Below, in pieces: positions 8,652 to 17,243 of a stretch of 64,000 bases of DNA; within the stretch, counting starts at the first letter, position 1, and the number at the start of each line of letters is the position of its first letter. The position numbers were made by a program, and so were the translations under genes. The notes under the pieces are model-generated. The model worked only from the letters and a program-made list of their open reading frames with translations, ran no database searches and had not been told where the DNA came from. The DNA comes from Roseibium alexandrii DFL-11 (GTDB taxonomy: Bacteria > Pseudomonadota > Alphaproteobacteria > Rhizobiales > Stappiaceae), in contig NZ_CM011002.1 in NCBI RefSeq assembly GCF_000158095.2, forward strand, positions 2,247,228 through 2,311,227, in the 5' to 3' direction.

Positions 8652-10007
8652 CTACTCTGCTTCAGATCCTTTGAAGATCATCGCAAGACAGGTGATGTCG
8701 TCTGATTGAGCTGCCTCGGCGGCAAACCTTGAAACTTCCGCAGTCAACGTCTCGATCCAATCTAAAGCGCTCGCGTTTTTTGAGGTCTCAAGAAAGCGCT
8801 TCAGCCGGTCATGGCCGTAAAGCTCCCCGTTCGGATTGAGGGCTTCCGTCACACCGTCGGTCACCAACAGCACACCATCGCCGGGCGCGATCTGGCGAGT
8901 CCGGGTTGGATAGTCCGTGTTTTCAAAAACACCCGCGATCGGTCCGAGGCTTTCGACCCGCTCACAGTTCCCGCAGCTGCCTAGCCAATAAACGTCTTCG
9001 TGTCCGGCGCTGGAATAGGAAAGCATACCCGTTTCGAGGTCCAGACACCCATAGAACAGCGTTACGAACATGCATTCCGGATTGTCATCGGCAAGCACAT
9101 CGTTCAGGCGGGTGATCACAGTGCCTGGCGGATGCCCTTCCCGGGCAAGTGTTTTCAGGATCATCCGCGAAACGCTCATGAACATGGCAGCTGGCATGCC
9201 CTTTCCGCAGACATCCCCAATGGCAAAGCCAAGCTTGCTCTCCCCGACCATGAAGTAGTCATAAAAATCCCCGCCAACGTCCTTGGCCGGGGTCATGGAA
9301 GCGGCAATTTCGAAATTGTCTCCAAACGCCCCCGGGTCAATTCCGGACGGCAGGAACGAGCACTGTACCTTGGCCGCCATACGCATTTCTTCGCGCTGCG
9401 CGCTTTTTTCACGAATTTCGCGGGCCATCTTGTCAAAGACGTGTGCAAACTGGCCGAGCCGTCCCGCCTCCGCCTTCAAGGTTTCCAGCATGGCCGGCTG
9501 AAAGGCGTCGTTTCCGAGCGATTCTGCAGCCTGGGTCAGCGTCGCAATCGCGCCATTCATTCCTTGCAGCCGGTTCCCCAGCGCGCCAATTATCGTCAGG
9601 ATGGCATCCGGATGGTCGATCAAGAGACCGCGGACAACATCGCGGTCCAGTCTCAGAAGCTGCACCGCGCTGCGCGTGCGAACAGTCGCGGTCCGGGGAC
9701 TGCGGGCGAAGACGGAAATCTCACCGACCATGTCCGGTGCCGTCAGCACCGCCAGGGTGACGTCGCCATGCGGCGTGTCAACATCCACCGACAATTCACC
9801 GGACACCAGAAGATAGGCAAAAGACCCCGGGTCGCCCTGGCGAAACAGAACAGTGCCAGCGGCGGCATCTTCAATCGGACAGGCTTCTGCAATGTTTTGC
9901 AGGTGCTGCTCGTCCATGGAGGCAAAAATGTCGTGCGTCTTTAAAAGCGCGACCAGCGTTCCAAGGTCAGCACTTGCGCTTGAGAACCGTTCACCGGACG
10001 GATCCAT
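8652..10007 (-). CDS. cyclic nucleotide-binding domain / SpoIIE-type PP2C phosphatase
   Basis: A 451-residue protein. Residues about 20-145 form a cNMP-binding domain (FRQGDPGSFAYLLVSGEL, VGEISVFARSPRTATVRT), followed by a helical linker and, from about 235 onward, a SpoIIE/RsbU-type phosphatase with KDVGGDFYDYF, IGDVCGKGMPAAMFM, LLVTDGVTEA and QSDDITCLA carrying the metal-binding aspartates. Such enzymes usually dephosphorylate anti-sigma-factor antagonists. No STAS or anti-sigma kinase gene is nearby. The ATG at 10007 is chosen because AAAGG precedes it; an open extension upstream to 10133 looks non-coding. Confidence 0.9.
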   Translation of the reverse strand: MDPSGERFSSASADLGTLVALLKTHDIFASMDEQHLQNIAEACPIEDAAAGTVLFRQGDPGSFAYLLVSGELSVDVDTPHGDVTLAVLTAPDMVGEISVFARSPRTATVRTRSAVQLLRLDRDVVRGLLIDHPDAILTIIGALGNRLQGMNGAIATLTQAAESLGNDAFQPAMLETLKAEAGRLGQFAHVFDKMAREIREKSAQREEMRMAAKVQCSFLPSGIDPGAFGDNFEIAASMTPAKDVGGDFYDYFMVGESKLGFAIGDVCGKGMPAAMFMSVSRMILKTLAREGHPPGTVITRLNDVLADDNPECMFVTLFYGCLDLETGMLSYSSAGHEDVYWLGSCGNCERVESLGPIAGVFENTDYPTRTRQIAPGDGVLLVTDGVTEALNPNGELYGHDRLKRFLETSKNASALDWIETLTAEVSRFAAEAAQSDDITCLAMIFKGSEAE

Positions 10008-10145
10008 TTGATGCCTTTCAGGTTGTTGCTTAAGCCCGCGTTGCTTCTGAGTTGAACCATTCCGAAGCAAACAGCACAAGGGGCAACTCACATCCCGCCC
10101 GGCATCCGGAAACGCCAAACCGTCCTTCGGCAAACAGCGCTGGCC

Positions 10146-10631
10146 TCAGCCTGGTATGTCTGTCACCAACTGGTATTTGCCGAATATCTCGCCGCCATAG
10201 TCGACATCGCCAATGAAACTTGCTCCCATTCGCTTGAGAGCTCCCAATTTCTTTCGGGACGGCGGCAAAAGAAAGGTCACGAACGGCATCCGGTCATCGG
10301 CCTGGGCGAAGGCAAGCGCCTTTCGAGTAATGGCTATCCCGAGGCCAAAGCAGTCGGGCTTCAGAACAAGACCGAAGTCCCACTCGTCTCCCTCTTTCTG
10401 AAACCCGCCCCAGCCTGCATACCGGCCATGATTGAGAAATGCCCAATGCCCCAGCCCATCGCGCTGCCAGCACGCTTCTTTGGCTGCGAGGAACTGAGCA
10501 GCCGTTTCGTCATCCCAAGCCTTTGTCAGCAGCGGCATATGCGCTGCAAGACGCGGGTCATTCATATGCGCGGTCAACTCCGCAAGGGAAATTGATGTCA
10601 GGCGTACAAAGCTGATGTTGGCGGGAGACAT
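10146..10631 (-). CDS. GNAT-family N-acetyltransferase
   Basis: A 161-residue single-domain protein of the RimJ/RimL-like GNAT type: HWAFLNHGRYAGWGGFQKE, then an acetyl-CoA-binding strand-helix (FGLVLKPDCFGLGIAITRKA) and LGALKRMGASFIGDVDYGG near the end. The pyrophosphate-binding loop is degenerate compared with the Q/RxxGxG/A consensus. The acceptor substrate is unknown. It follows the phosphatase gene on the same strand with 138 bases between them. Confidence 0.72.
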   Translation of the reverse strand: MSPANISFVRLTSISLAELTAHMNDPRLAAHMPLLTKAWDDETAAQFLAAKEACWQRDGLGHWAFLNHGRYAGWGGFQKEGDEWDFGLVLKPDCFGLGIAITRKALAFAQADDRMPFVTFLLPPSRKKLGALKRMGASFIGDVDYGGEIFGKYQLVTDIPG

Positions 10632-10809
10632 GGTAACCCGGGATCCATAAGTCTGTTGGTCGTTTCCGGGTTAGAACGAGATAACCTGGGCCGGGTCAAG
10701 GCCGGCGGGCTCCAAAGCGATCAACAGTCCGTGTGCTTGCAGTGTAACCTTACAAGTACCGTTGTTTGGCAAGATCTCCGCCACTATTGAGACTGCCTGA
10801 GATCCCCGT

Positions 10810-11613
10810 CTATTGCGCCGTCCAGCCGCCGTCGACAGGGATGGTCGTGCCGGTGACATTGTGGGCAACCGGATGACACAGCCACAGCGCCAAGGCACCA
10901 ATCTCCGATGGGTCGGAGGTCCGGCGGGTCGGTTGTTTTTCGGCAAGAAGATCGGCAATCCCAAGATCCCGGTCTCCGCCGTGAAGGGCGGCGCGGGCGG
11001 CAACCTGCGGCTCGATGATCGCGGTTTCGGTCCAGCCCGGCGCGATGCAGTTGACCGTGACACCGCCTTTGGCCTTGGTGCCGGCGGCGGCATATTCCAG
11101 CGCGGCGACCTTGCTCATGCCGACCAGGCCGAACTTTGAGGCCACATAGGGCGCCTTGTTCACCGACGCGACGAGGCCGTGGACCGAGGCAATGTTGATC
11201 ACCCGGCCATATCCCCGTTCAGCCATGACGGGCAGCGCCTTTCGCATCGTGTGAAAAGCGCCGGACAGATTGACATCGATGATGGCCTCCCAGGTCGCCG
11301 CATCGAGCTCTGCGTAGCTGGCGGTTTTCTGAATTCCAGCGTTGTTCACCAGAATGTCCGCGCCGCCCCAGTCAGACACCTCCTGCATCATCGCCTCGAT
11401 GGCCGCTACGTCCCGCATGTTGGCATCAAAAAAATGGGCTTCGGGCGCACCCGCCTCCTTAACAGCGGCCACAACCTCTGCTGCCTGGTCCGCTGTCGCA
11501 AGACCATGTACGCCCACCCGGGCGCCGGCGCCTGCAAGGCTCTTTGCAATCGCCAAACCGATGCCTTGAACAGACCCGGTCACCAGGGCGGTTTTTCCCG
11601 TCAAATCACTCAT
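10810..11613 (-). CDS. 3-hydroxybutyrate dehydrogenase-like short-chain dehydrogenase
   Basis: A 267-residue classical SDR. It shows the cofactor motif TGSVQGIGLAIA, DILVNNAG, the catalytic Ser in INIASVHGLVAS and YVASKFG for Tyr and Lys, plus VNCIAPGWTETAI. The HGLVAS and APGW segments resemble NAD-dependent 3-hydroxybutyrate dehydrogenases, which interconvert 3-hydroxybutyrate and acetoacetate. The ATG at 11613 has GGAGG at ideal spacing inside the end of the upstream ligase gene, overlapping it by 8 bases, so the two are translationally coupled. Confidence 0.82.
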   Translation of the reverse strand: MSDLTGKTALVTGSVQGIGLAIAKSLAGAGARVGVHGLATADQAAEVVAAVKEAGAPEAHFFDANMRDVAAIEAMMQEVSDWGGADILVNNAGIQKTASYAELDAATWEAIIDVNLSGAFHTMRKALPVMAERGYGRVINIASVHGLVASVNKAPYVASKFGLVGMSKVAALEYAAAGTKAKGGVTVNCIAPGWTETAIIEPQVAARAALHGGDRDLGIADLLAEKQPTRRTSDPSEIGALALWLCHPVAHNVTGTTIPVDGGWTAQ

Positions 11614-13141
11614 GTTCGTTTCCTCCATCCATCAGCTGTTGTCTCAATTCGGTCTTCAGGACCTTGCCGTAATTGTTCTTCGGCAGCGCCTCGACGAAGC
11701 GGTAGGTCTTCGGCCGTTTGAACCGGGCGATCTGCTCCAGGCACAAGGCATCGAGTTCTGCTGCCTCCACGTATTGCCCGTCCAAACGCACAACAAAGGC
11801 AACGACGATCTCGCCCCACTCCGGGTCTGCCTGTCCAATCACGGAGACCTCATGAACCGCCGGATGGCTGAGCAGCACCTCCTCCACTTCCCTTGGGTAG
11901 ATGTTTGTTCCGCCGGAAATGATCACATCCTTTGAGCGGTCCTGAAGCGTCAGATAGCCGTCCGGATCGAGCCGCCCCATGTCGCCGGTCCACAGCCAGC
12001 CGTTTCGCAGTGTGTCTTCGGTCGCGGCCGGGTTCTGCCAATAGCCTTTCATGACCGTTGCCCCGCGCACAACGATCTCGCCCACCTCACCAGCTGGAAC
12101 ATCTGCGCCGTTTTCATCAACAACGCGCACCCGAACGGAAGATTGTGCTGTTCCAACGGAATTCAGCCGGTCCCGCCATCTTGGATGGCTGCGATCGGAG
12201 ACATCGGCCCGCGAAAGCGCGGTGATCCCCATCGGGCATTCCCCCTGGCCGTAGATCTGGACGAACCGGGTTCCCATCACCTCGACCGCCTCCAGAATAT
12301 CGGCCTCATACATCGGCCCTCCGGCATAAACGATGGTGCGCAGCCCCATGCCGTTGAGCCCCTGGGCCTTGGCAACATCCACCATCCGGCGCACCATGGT
12401 GGGCGCTGCGAACATGCTGACACATTTTAAGTTTGGCGCGATCCGGAGGACTTCTTCGGCATCAAATCCGCCGCTTTCCGGAACAACATGCCGCGCACCG
12501 CGCAAGACATGCATGAAGTTGTAAAGCCCGGCGCCATGGCTCATGGGAGCTGCATAAAGAATAGCCCCTCCCGACTTGACCTCGTCCACATCGACAAAGA
12601 AGTTGTATGTCATTGACGCGATGTTGCCGCAGGTGATCATAACGCCCTTCGGCCGTCCCGTGGTGCCGGAGGTGTAGAACAGCCAGGCGAGATCATCCTC
12701 ATCCAGCGGCACGGGCTCTGAAAACGGGGTTTCCGATCGCATGGCGTCAAAGGCCCCGCTGCCGGTCACAAGGATCTGTGCATCGCCAGATAGAAGACCA
12801 GACAGGGCGTTGGCTGATTTCTCATCGCAGAACACCAGTTTTGCGCCGGCATCCTCGACCATCCAGGCAGCTTCCCGCCCGTGCAACTTGGTATTGATCG
12901 GCACGGCAGCCGCGCCGGCCCACCAAATGCCATAGAGCGCTTCAAGATAGGATGTGCTGTTTGCCATGAAGACAGCCACCCGGTCGCCTTTGGCAACACC
13001 GCGGCCTTGAAGCGCGCGCGCAATCGCCCCGGCAGTCTCCGCAAATGCCGCATAATCGGCCACCTGGCGCACACCGGTGAAGAGTGCCGGTGCCTCTGGT
13101 GATTTTGCCGCTGTGCGTTTCAGCCATTCTGCCGGGTTCAT
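11606..13141 (-). CDS. AMP-forming acyl-CoA synthetase
   Basis: A 511-residue ANL-superfamily ligase with the AMP-binding motif LFYTSGTTGRPKGVMIT near residue 165, YGQGECP, TGDMGRLDPDGYLTLQDRSKD and the C-terminal catalytic lysine in NNYGKVLKTELR. It activates a carboxylic acid to its CoA thioester. Coupling to a hydroxybutyrate dehydrogenase suggests a short or medium acyl substrate such as a ketone body, which is inference. The ATG at 13141 follows GGGAGGCAAGGGC; a longer in-frame extension to 13210 lacks such a site. Confidence 0.88.
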   Translation of the reverse strand: MNPAEWLKRTAAKSPEAPALFTGVRQVADYAAFAETAGAIARALQGRGVAKGDRVAVFMANSTSYLEALYGIWWAGAAAVPINTKLHGREAAWMVEDAGAKLVFCDEKSANALSGLLSGDAQILVTGSGAFDAMRSETPFSEPVPLDEDDLAWLFYTSGTTGRPKGVMITCGNIASMTYNFFVDVDEVKSGGAILYAAPMSHGAGLYNFMHVLRGARHVVPESGGFDAEEVLRIAPNLKCVSMFAAPTMVRRMVDVAKAQGLNGMGLRTIVYAGGPMYEADILEAVEVMGTRFVQIYGQGECPMGITALSRADVSDRSHPRWRDRLNSVGTAQSSVRVRVVDENGADVPAGEVGEIVVRGATVMKGYWQNPAATEDTLRNGWLWTGDMGRLDPDGYLTLQDRSKDVIISGGTNIYPREVEEVLLSHPAVHEVSVIGQADPEWGEIVVAFVVRLDGQYVEAAELDALCLEQIARFKRPKTYRFVEALPKNNYGKVLKTELRQQLMDGGNEHE

Positions 13142-13224
13142 GCCCTTGCCTCCCTTTTGTCCCTTCCGGATACTATTTGCGCGCTTTATCTGGATATTCC
13201 GGCAAAACACGTAATGGAGATCGA

Positions 13225-13770
13225 ATGGAGGAGCTGGCTGCCGTTGCCTTTGAGCATGCGCCGATCGGACTGGTTTACTCAGAAGACAGGACCATCCGGA
13301 AATGCAATCCGCGGTTTGCGGCGATGTTTGAATATGACACCGGCGCGCTGACCGGTGTCTCCCTGTCAGTGCTTTATCCCTCGTCCGAAGAGTTTCTGCG
13401 CATCGGCAAGATCGGTGTCAGCAAGATGCTGGGCGGCGGCACGTATCAGGACGAACGGATCATGCGCCGGAAATCCGGCACCTTGTTCTGGTGCCGGGTG
13501 CGCGGCCAGTCGCTGGACCCAGATCATCCCTTCGCCAAGGCCGTGTGGAGTTTTGCCGATATTTCGGAGGACCGGCCGCTGGCCGACATGAGCGTGCGCG
13601 AGCGTCAGGTGGCGACCATGCTCGCCGAGGGTCTGACGTCCAAGGAGATCGCCCGCGCGCTCGACATCTCCCACCGCACGGTAGAGGTTCACAGAGCCCG
13701 CTTGATGAAAAAGTTCAACGCCCGTAACAGTCTGGAGCTGATCGCGCACATTGCCGGCGTGCCGGTGTAG
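13225..13770 (+). CDS. PAS-LuxR-type transcriptional regulator
   Basis: A 181-residue protein with a PAS domain at residues about 5-115 (HAPIGLVYSEDRTIRKCN...) and a LuxR/FixJ helix-turn-helix at about 120-180 (MSVRERQVATMLAEGLTSKE, then ISHRTVEVHRARLMKKF). The start at 13225 is set by GGAG seven bases before the ATG. It is divergent from the acyl-CoA ligase with 83 bases between starts, the usual position for a local regulator. The PAS ligand is unknown; no haem- or flavin-specific residues are evident. Confidence 0.88.
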   Translation: MEELAAVAFEHAPIGLVYSEDRTIRKCNPRFAAMFEYDTGALTGVSLSVLYPSSEEFLRIGKIGVSKMLGGGTYQDERIMRRKSGTLFWCRVRGQSLDPDHPFAKAVWSFADISEDRPLADMSVRERQVATMLAEGLTSKEIARALDISHRTVEVHRARLMKKFNARNSLELIAHIAGVPV

Positions 13771-14124
13771 GACGCCGCATGTGAAACGTCAGCTGCACGG
13801 CCTGTTGAGTTCATTCCACCAAAACAGATGCGGCTCCACACTAGAGGCGTTCAACACCGCGTTCTGTTCAGGTGTGGTTTACTCATCGCACTGAGGAACG
13901 ATCGCCTGTACACCCCTTCCAGATTATCCGCTTCAAGCGATAGCAAGTAATGAATAAATTAATGCATGCAATAATATCATGCCCTACAAGTCGATTGCTA
14001 TTTTCAATTTAAAGTACCTTGTATCACCGCTCTTCAATCAAAAATCACATCGGAATTAATAAGTCTAATTTAATAATCTTCTGTCATTTCTTGCAGTAGA
14101 AGGGCACGTTCATCGAGGGAAGCT
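13771..14124. other. 354-base AT-rich intergenic region
   Basis: No gene seen. The second half is markedly AT-rich (stretches such as AATGAATAAATTAATGCATG), and probably contains the promoter of the downstream EIIC-EAL gene. No clear terminator for the LuxR gene was found. Confidence 0.6.
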
Positions 14125-16371
14125 ATGGGGAAATATGCCAGCGACACACGGGATGTGTTGAATAGGCTCTGCGCAGCACCTCTTTTATTCAGCAAGCAAC
14201 TCTCAAACAATTCTGCCTTCTCTGCATTGCAACGCAGCCTTTGCATTACCTTGCCCGCTATATTGCTCGGCGCCTTCGCCCTTTTGATCAAATACCCGCC
14301 TTTTGTTCAAACAGGCACCGGTCACAACTTTCATTTCGGACAAGATGTGGAAGTTGTGCTGGATGCGGTGATTAACTCGACCTTCGGCATCGCGTCACTC
14401 ATCGTGATCGTGAGCTACGCCTACATTTTCACAAACAGCTTGAACAGCCAGAAGCGCCGCCCTGTTGCGCACCCGCTTCTGACAATTCTGGTTGCACTCA
14501 CCAGCTTTTTCATCTTGATCGCACAGGCAGACAGCTCTCAACTCCTGGCTTCTCTCTCCATAAGCCAGGGTTTGCCTACGGCCCTGTTCGTTGCTGTCAC
14601 AAGCACCAGCCTGTTTCTTTTCCTGTGCCAAAAAAGGATCTGCCGTTTCCAGACCCGGGCGCTCAGCAATGAGGCGATGCTCGGTGATATCTACGGCGTC
14701 CTGCCCGCCGCACTCACAACCCTGATTGTGTTCGCAGGCCTGAAAGGCTTTCTGCTCACAATCGGATCCGAGCATGTAACCGCCGAGCTTCAGGCGCAAC
14801 TGAATGGCATGGTCGGAAACATCGACAATTCGCTCTGGGGCGGCCTCAAATATGTTCTGCTGTCACAGGTGCTTTGGCTGTTTGGCATTCATGGCCGGAA
14901 CATGCTCAACGGTGTTTCGGATTTGCAGTTGATCCCTGCGGCCAACGAAAATATCGCGCATGTCGCTGCGGGCTTGCAGCCCACCAACATCATCACGTCT
15001 CAAGTGTTCGACCTTGTCCACGTCGGAGGCTCCGGCGCAACGCTTGGCATGATCATCGCCATGCTGGTTTTCAGCAAGTTGACCGTGGTGAAGCGCTTTG
15101 CCCTGCTGGCGCTCATACCCGCGTTGTTCAACGTGAACGAACCGATCATTTACGGCATCCCGATCGTCCTCAATCCTTTGTATGCGCTGCCCTTTCTGCT
15201 TGCACCGCTTGTAAATACCGGCGTCCTTTATGGTGCGATGCTTCTGGAGTGGATGCCCTTCACGAGCTACGGCGTTGCCTGGACGACGCCGCCGATAATC
15301 AACGCATATGCTGTCACAGGCTCTTTCTCCGGGGCAGGAGTTCAAGCCGTCTGCCTCGTGCTGTCGGTCCTCATCTATGCCCCGTTTGTCCGGCTGACCG
15401 ACACCGTCAGCACGCTGACGATACGAGAGTCTCTGACTGACCTTTTGCGGTTTTCAACCGAAACAGAAACTGCAAGTACTTCGACAAGATTGTTGCAACG
15501 GACCGGTGTTGTCGGCCGGGTGGCCCGCGCCCTTGCCATCGATTTGGAAACGGTTCTGGATAAAATGCAGGGACTGCACCTTGAGTATCAGCCACAGATA
15601 AACGCCTGCGATGGCAGCGTGTGCGGTGTTGAAGCTCTGCTGCGCTGGAATCATCCGATATACGGCCGCATCGCTCCGCCGGTGATTATCCAGCTGGCGG
15701 AGGATATGGAGATCATGCCGCAACTTGGCGAGCACATTCTCGACTTGGCGTGCCGCACCCGAGCCGACTGGACCGGTTTCGTGGCGGCCAATTTCAAAAT
15801 GTCGGTCAACGTAACGCCGTCCCAGGTTCTTCAGCACGATTTCGCAGATGTGGTGAAACAGACACTCGCGCGGTATGCACTAGACCCGTCGGCTGTCGAA
15901 CTTGAAATCACCGAGAGCACGGTCCTCTTGCCGGATGATAAAGTCTTTGAGGCGATCGAAGCCCTCAGGGCCGTAGGTGTTCGGTTTGCACTCGACGATT
16001 TTGGAATGGGACACACCTCTCTCAGGTACATGCAAGCCTTTCCCATAGATACAGTGAAAATCGACCGGTCCTTGACCCGGTCATGCCATAGCGAGATCAA
16101 TGGACACATCTTGAAGTCGATTTTTGATCTCAGCGCGTCTTTGGGCTTTGCGACTGTGGTTGAAGGCATTGAAACAGATGAGGAAAAAGCTTGGTTCTCA
16201 CAGTCCGGTTGCACCAGCTTCCAAGGTTTTCTGTTCAGCCGCCCCTTAGCGGCAGATGACTTCGTGACCTATTACATCCAGAATGCACAGCTGCATGCGC
16301 CGTTGACCGCCGCTTTGGACGAAATGAAGAAGATCAAGGCACCGGCCCGCCGCACACAATCGGTGGCATAA
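14125..16371 (+). CDS. PTS EIIC (cellobiose-type) permease fused to EAL c-di-GMP phosphodiesterase
   Basis: A 748-residue protein of two parts. Residues about 30-430 are polytopic and match PTS EIIC of the lactose/cellobiose class: LFGIHGRNMLNG, VGGSGATLGMIIAML, PALFNVNEPIIYGIPIVLNP, and GVAWTTPPIINAYAVTGSF. Residues about 475-730 form an EAL domain with E503-A504-L505, SVNVTPSQ, ELEITES, the D624-D625 pair in DDFGMGHTSL, VKIDRSL near 645 and VEGIET near 680, so every catalytic position is present. No EIIA or EIIB domain is fused or adjacent. The EIIC part probably senses or transports a sugar and controls c-di-GMP breakdown. GAGGGA precedes the ATG. Confidence 0.9.
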   Translation: MGKYASDTRDVLNRLCAAPLLFSKQLSNNSAFSALQRSLCITLPAILLGAFALLIKYPPFVQTGTGHNFHFGQDVEVVLDAVINSTFGIASLIVIVSYAYIFTNSLNSQKRRPVAHPLLTILVALTSFFILIAQADSSQLLASLSISQGLPTALFVAVTSTSLFLFLCQKRICRFQTRALSNEAMLGDIYGVLPAALTTLIVFAGLKGFLLTIGSEHVTAELQAQLNGMVGNIDNSLWGGLKYVLLSQVLWLFGIHGRNMLNGVSDLQLIPAANENIAHVAAGLQPTNIITSQVFDLVHVGGSGATLGMIIAMLVFSKLTVVKRFALLALIPALFNVNEPIIYGIPIVLNPLYALPFLLAPLVNTGVLYGAMLLEWMPFTSYGVAWTTPPIINAYAVTGSFSGAGVQAVCLVLSVLIYAPFVRLTDTVSTLTIRESLTDLLRFSTETETASTSTRLLQRTGVVGRVARALAIDLETVLDKMQGLHLEYQPQINACDGSVCGVEALLRWNHPIYGRIAPPVIIQLAEDMEIMPQLGEHILDLACRTRADWTGFVAANFKMSVNVTPSQVLQHDFADVVKQTLARYALDPSAVELEITESTVLLPDDKVFEAIEALRAVGVRFALDDFGMGHTSLRYMQAFPIDTVKIDRSLTRSCHSEINGHILKSIFDLSASLGFATVVEGIETDEEKAWFSQSGCTSFQGFLFSRPLAADDFVTYYIQNAQLHAPLTAALDEMKKIKAPARRTQSVA

Positions 16372-16552
16372 GCGAGCTGGAATACGTGTAAAGCTAGACA
16401 CCACAGGGCATCATTCCTGTAGCTACGGCACATCCATTTCCCGCGTGAGAACGCCAAGCTGAGTTATTGCGCGCCAGACGTATATTGCTGCTGTACCGGC
16501 GACGTCTTCGTTCGCTCAGAACCAAAATTATTCAGTTTTTCGGAAGGAAAAA

Positions 16553-16627
16553 TGGCTGGGGTGGAAGGATTCGAACCTTCGCATGCCGGTACCAAAAACC
16601 GGTGCCTTACCGCTTGGCTACACCCCA
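16553..16627 (-). tRNA. tRNA-Gln(UUG)
   Basis: On the minus strand the cloverleaf starts TGGGGTG and closes with CACCCCA plus discriminator G and an encoded CCA (16555-16553). The D arm reads AGCCAAGCGGTAAGGC, the anticodon stem ACCGG/CCGG encloses a loop with TTG, and the T arm carries GGTTCGAATCC. The sequence closely follows bacterial tRNA-Gln. Confidence 0.95.
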
Positions 16628-16964
16628 ATGCCGTGGGAAGGGTGTATACCCATCTCGCCAGACAAGCGCAAGCCTCCCAAGTGCGTTTCTTTTGATTGGT
16701 AAGGATAGTTTTCCCCAACTCGGTAAAACAGTCGTCAAACACTCCGGACTTCTGCCCCGACCGGACCTTCCAGCCCCCGCCCCAGCGCCGGTAATTTTCT
16801 CAGAACCTCCGCGAACCGGCTGGAATTGTTCACAGTTTTAAAAAAGTGGACCCGTCGCAGGCAAAGTCCTTGCGAGGACGGAGAAGCTTTGCTAAATGAC
16901 CGTCCACGCGGCGCGGGCTTGCCCCGCTGTTCCCGATGGATTTAAATGAAATCCAAATTCTAGT
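16628..16964. other. spacer between the two divergent tRNA genes
   Basis: No protein gene is supported. Frames that cross the tRNAs give the well-known false tRNA-antisense peptides and were left out. A small hairpin GGATTT/AAATCC lies at 16938-16954 just before tRNA-Pro. Promoters for the two tRNAs must lie here. Confidence 0.6.
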
Positions 16965-17041
16965 CGGAGTGTAGCGCAGCCTGGTAGCGCACCTCGTTCG
17001 GGACGAGGGGGTCGGAGGTTCGAATCCTCTCACTCCGACCA
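16965..17041 (+). tRNA. tRNA-Pro(CGG)
   Basis: The acceptor stem CGGAGTG/CACTCCG is followed by discriminator A and an encoded CCA at 17039-17041. The D arm is TAGCGCAGCCTGGTAGCGCA, the anticodon stem CCTCG/CGAGG encloses TTCGGGA with anticodon CGG, and the T arm contains GGTTCGAATCC. A T-run (TTTTT, 17043-17047) directly follows and may end the transcript. Confidence 0.95.
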
Positions 17042-17243
17042 TTTTTCCTTCCAGATATTTTTTGACTTCATCCGCCTTACAGCTTGGCGGACGGCCAACC
17101 CATGACCGGTCGGTCCCGGGGCTGATTTCCTTCGACCATCTTGAAAGCGGCAGCTCTGCGGCAGAGCGAATGAACGCGGCGCTCGCTCATTATATATATC
17201 CATCCTGTCCGGAAGCTCCAAACCAGGTCCGCGCCCTCTGCTC

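Noticed and set aside
9000-9944. 314-codon plus-strand frame inside the phosphatase gene
   Set aside because: Antisense to a gene with clear cNMP and SpoIIE motifs; no signature of its own.
16467-16841. Plus-strand frame antisense to tRNA-Gln (contains GWGGRIRTFACRYQKP)
   Set aside because: Same artefact: the peptide arises from the complement of the tRNA-Gln gene and has no ribosome binding site.
16830-17042. Minus-strand frame antisense to tRNA-Pro beginning [16 protein letters not shown]
   Set aside because: This is the well-known false peptide produced by translating the complement of tRNA-Pro; the tRNA fold is complete.
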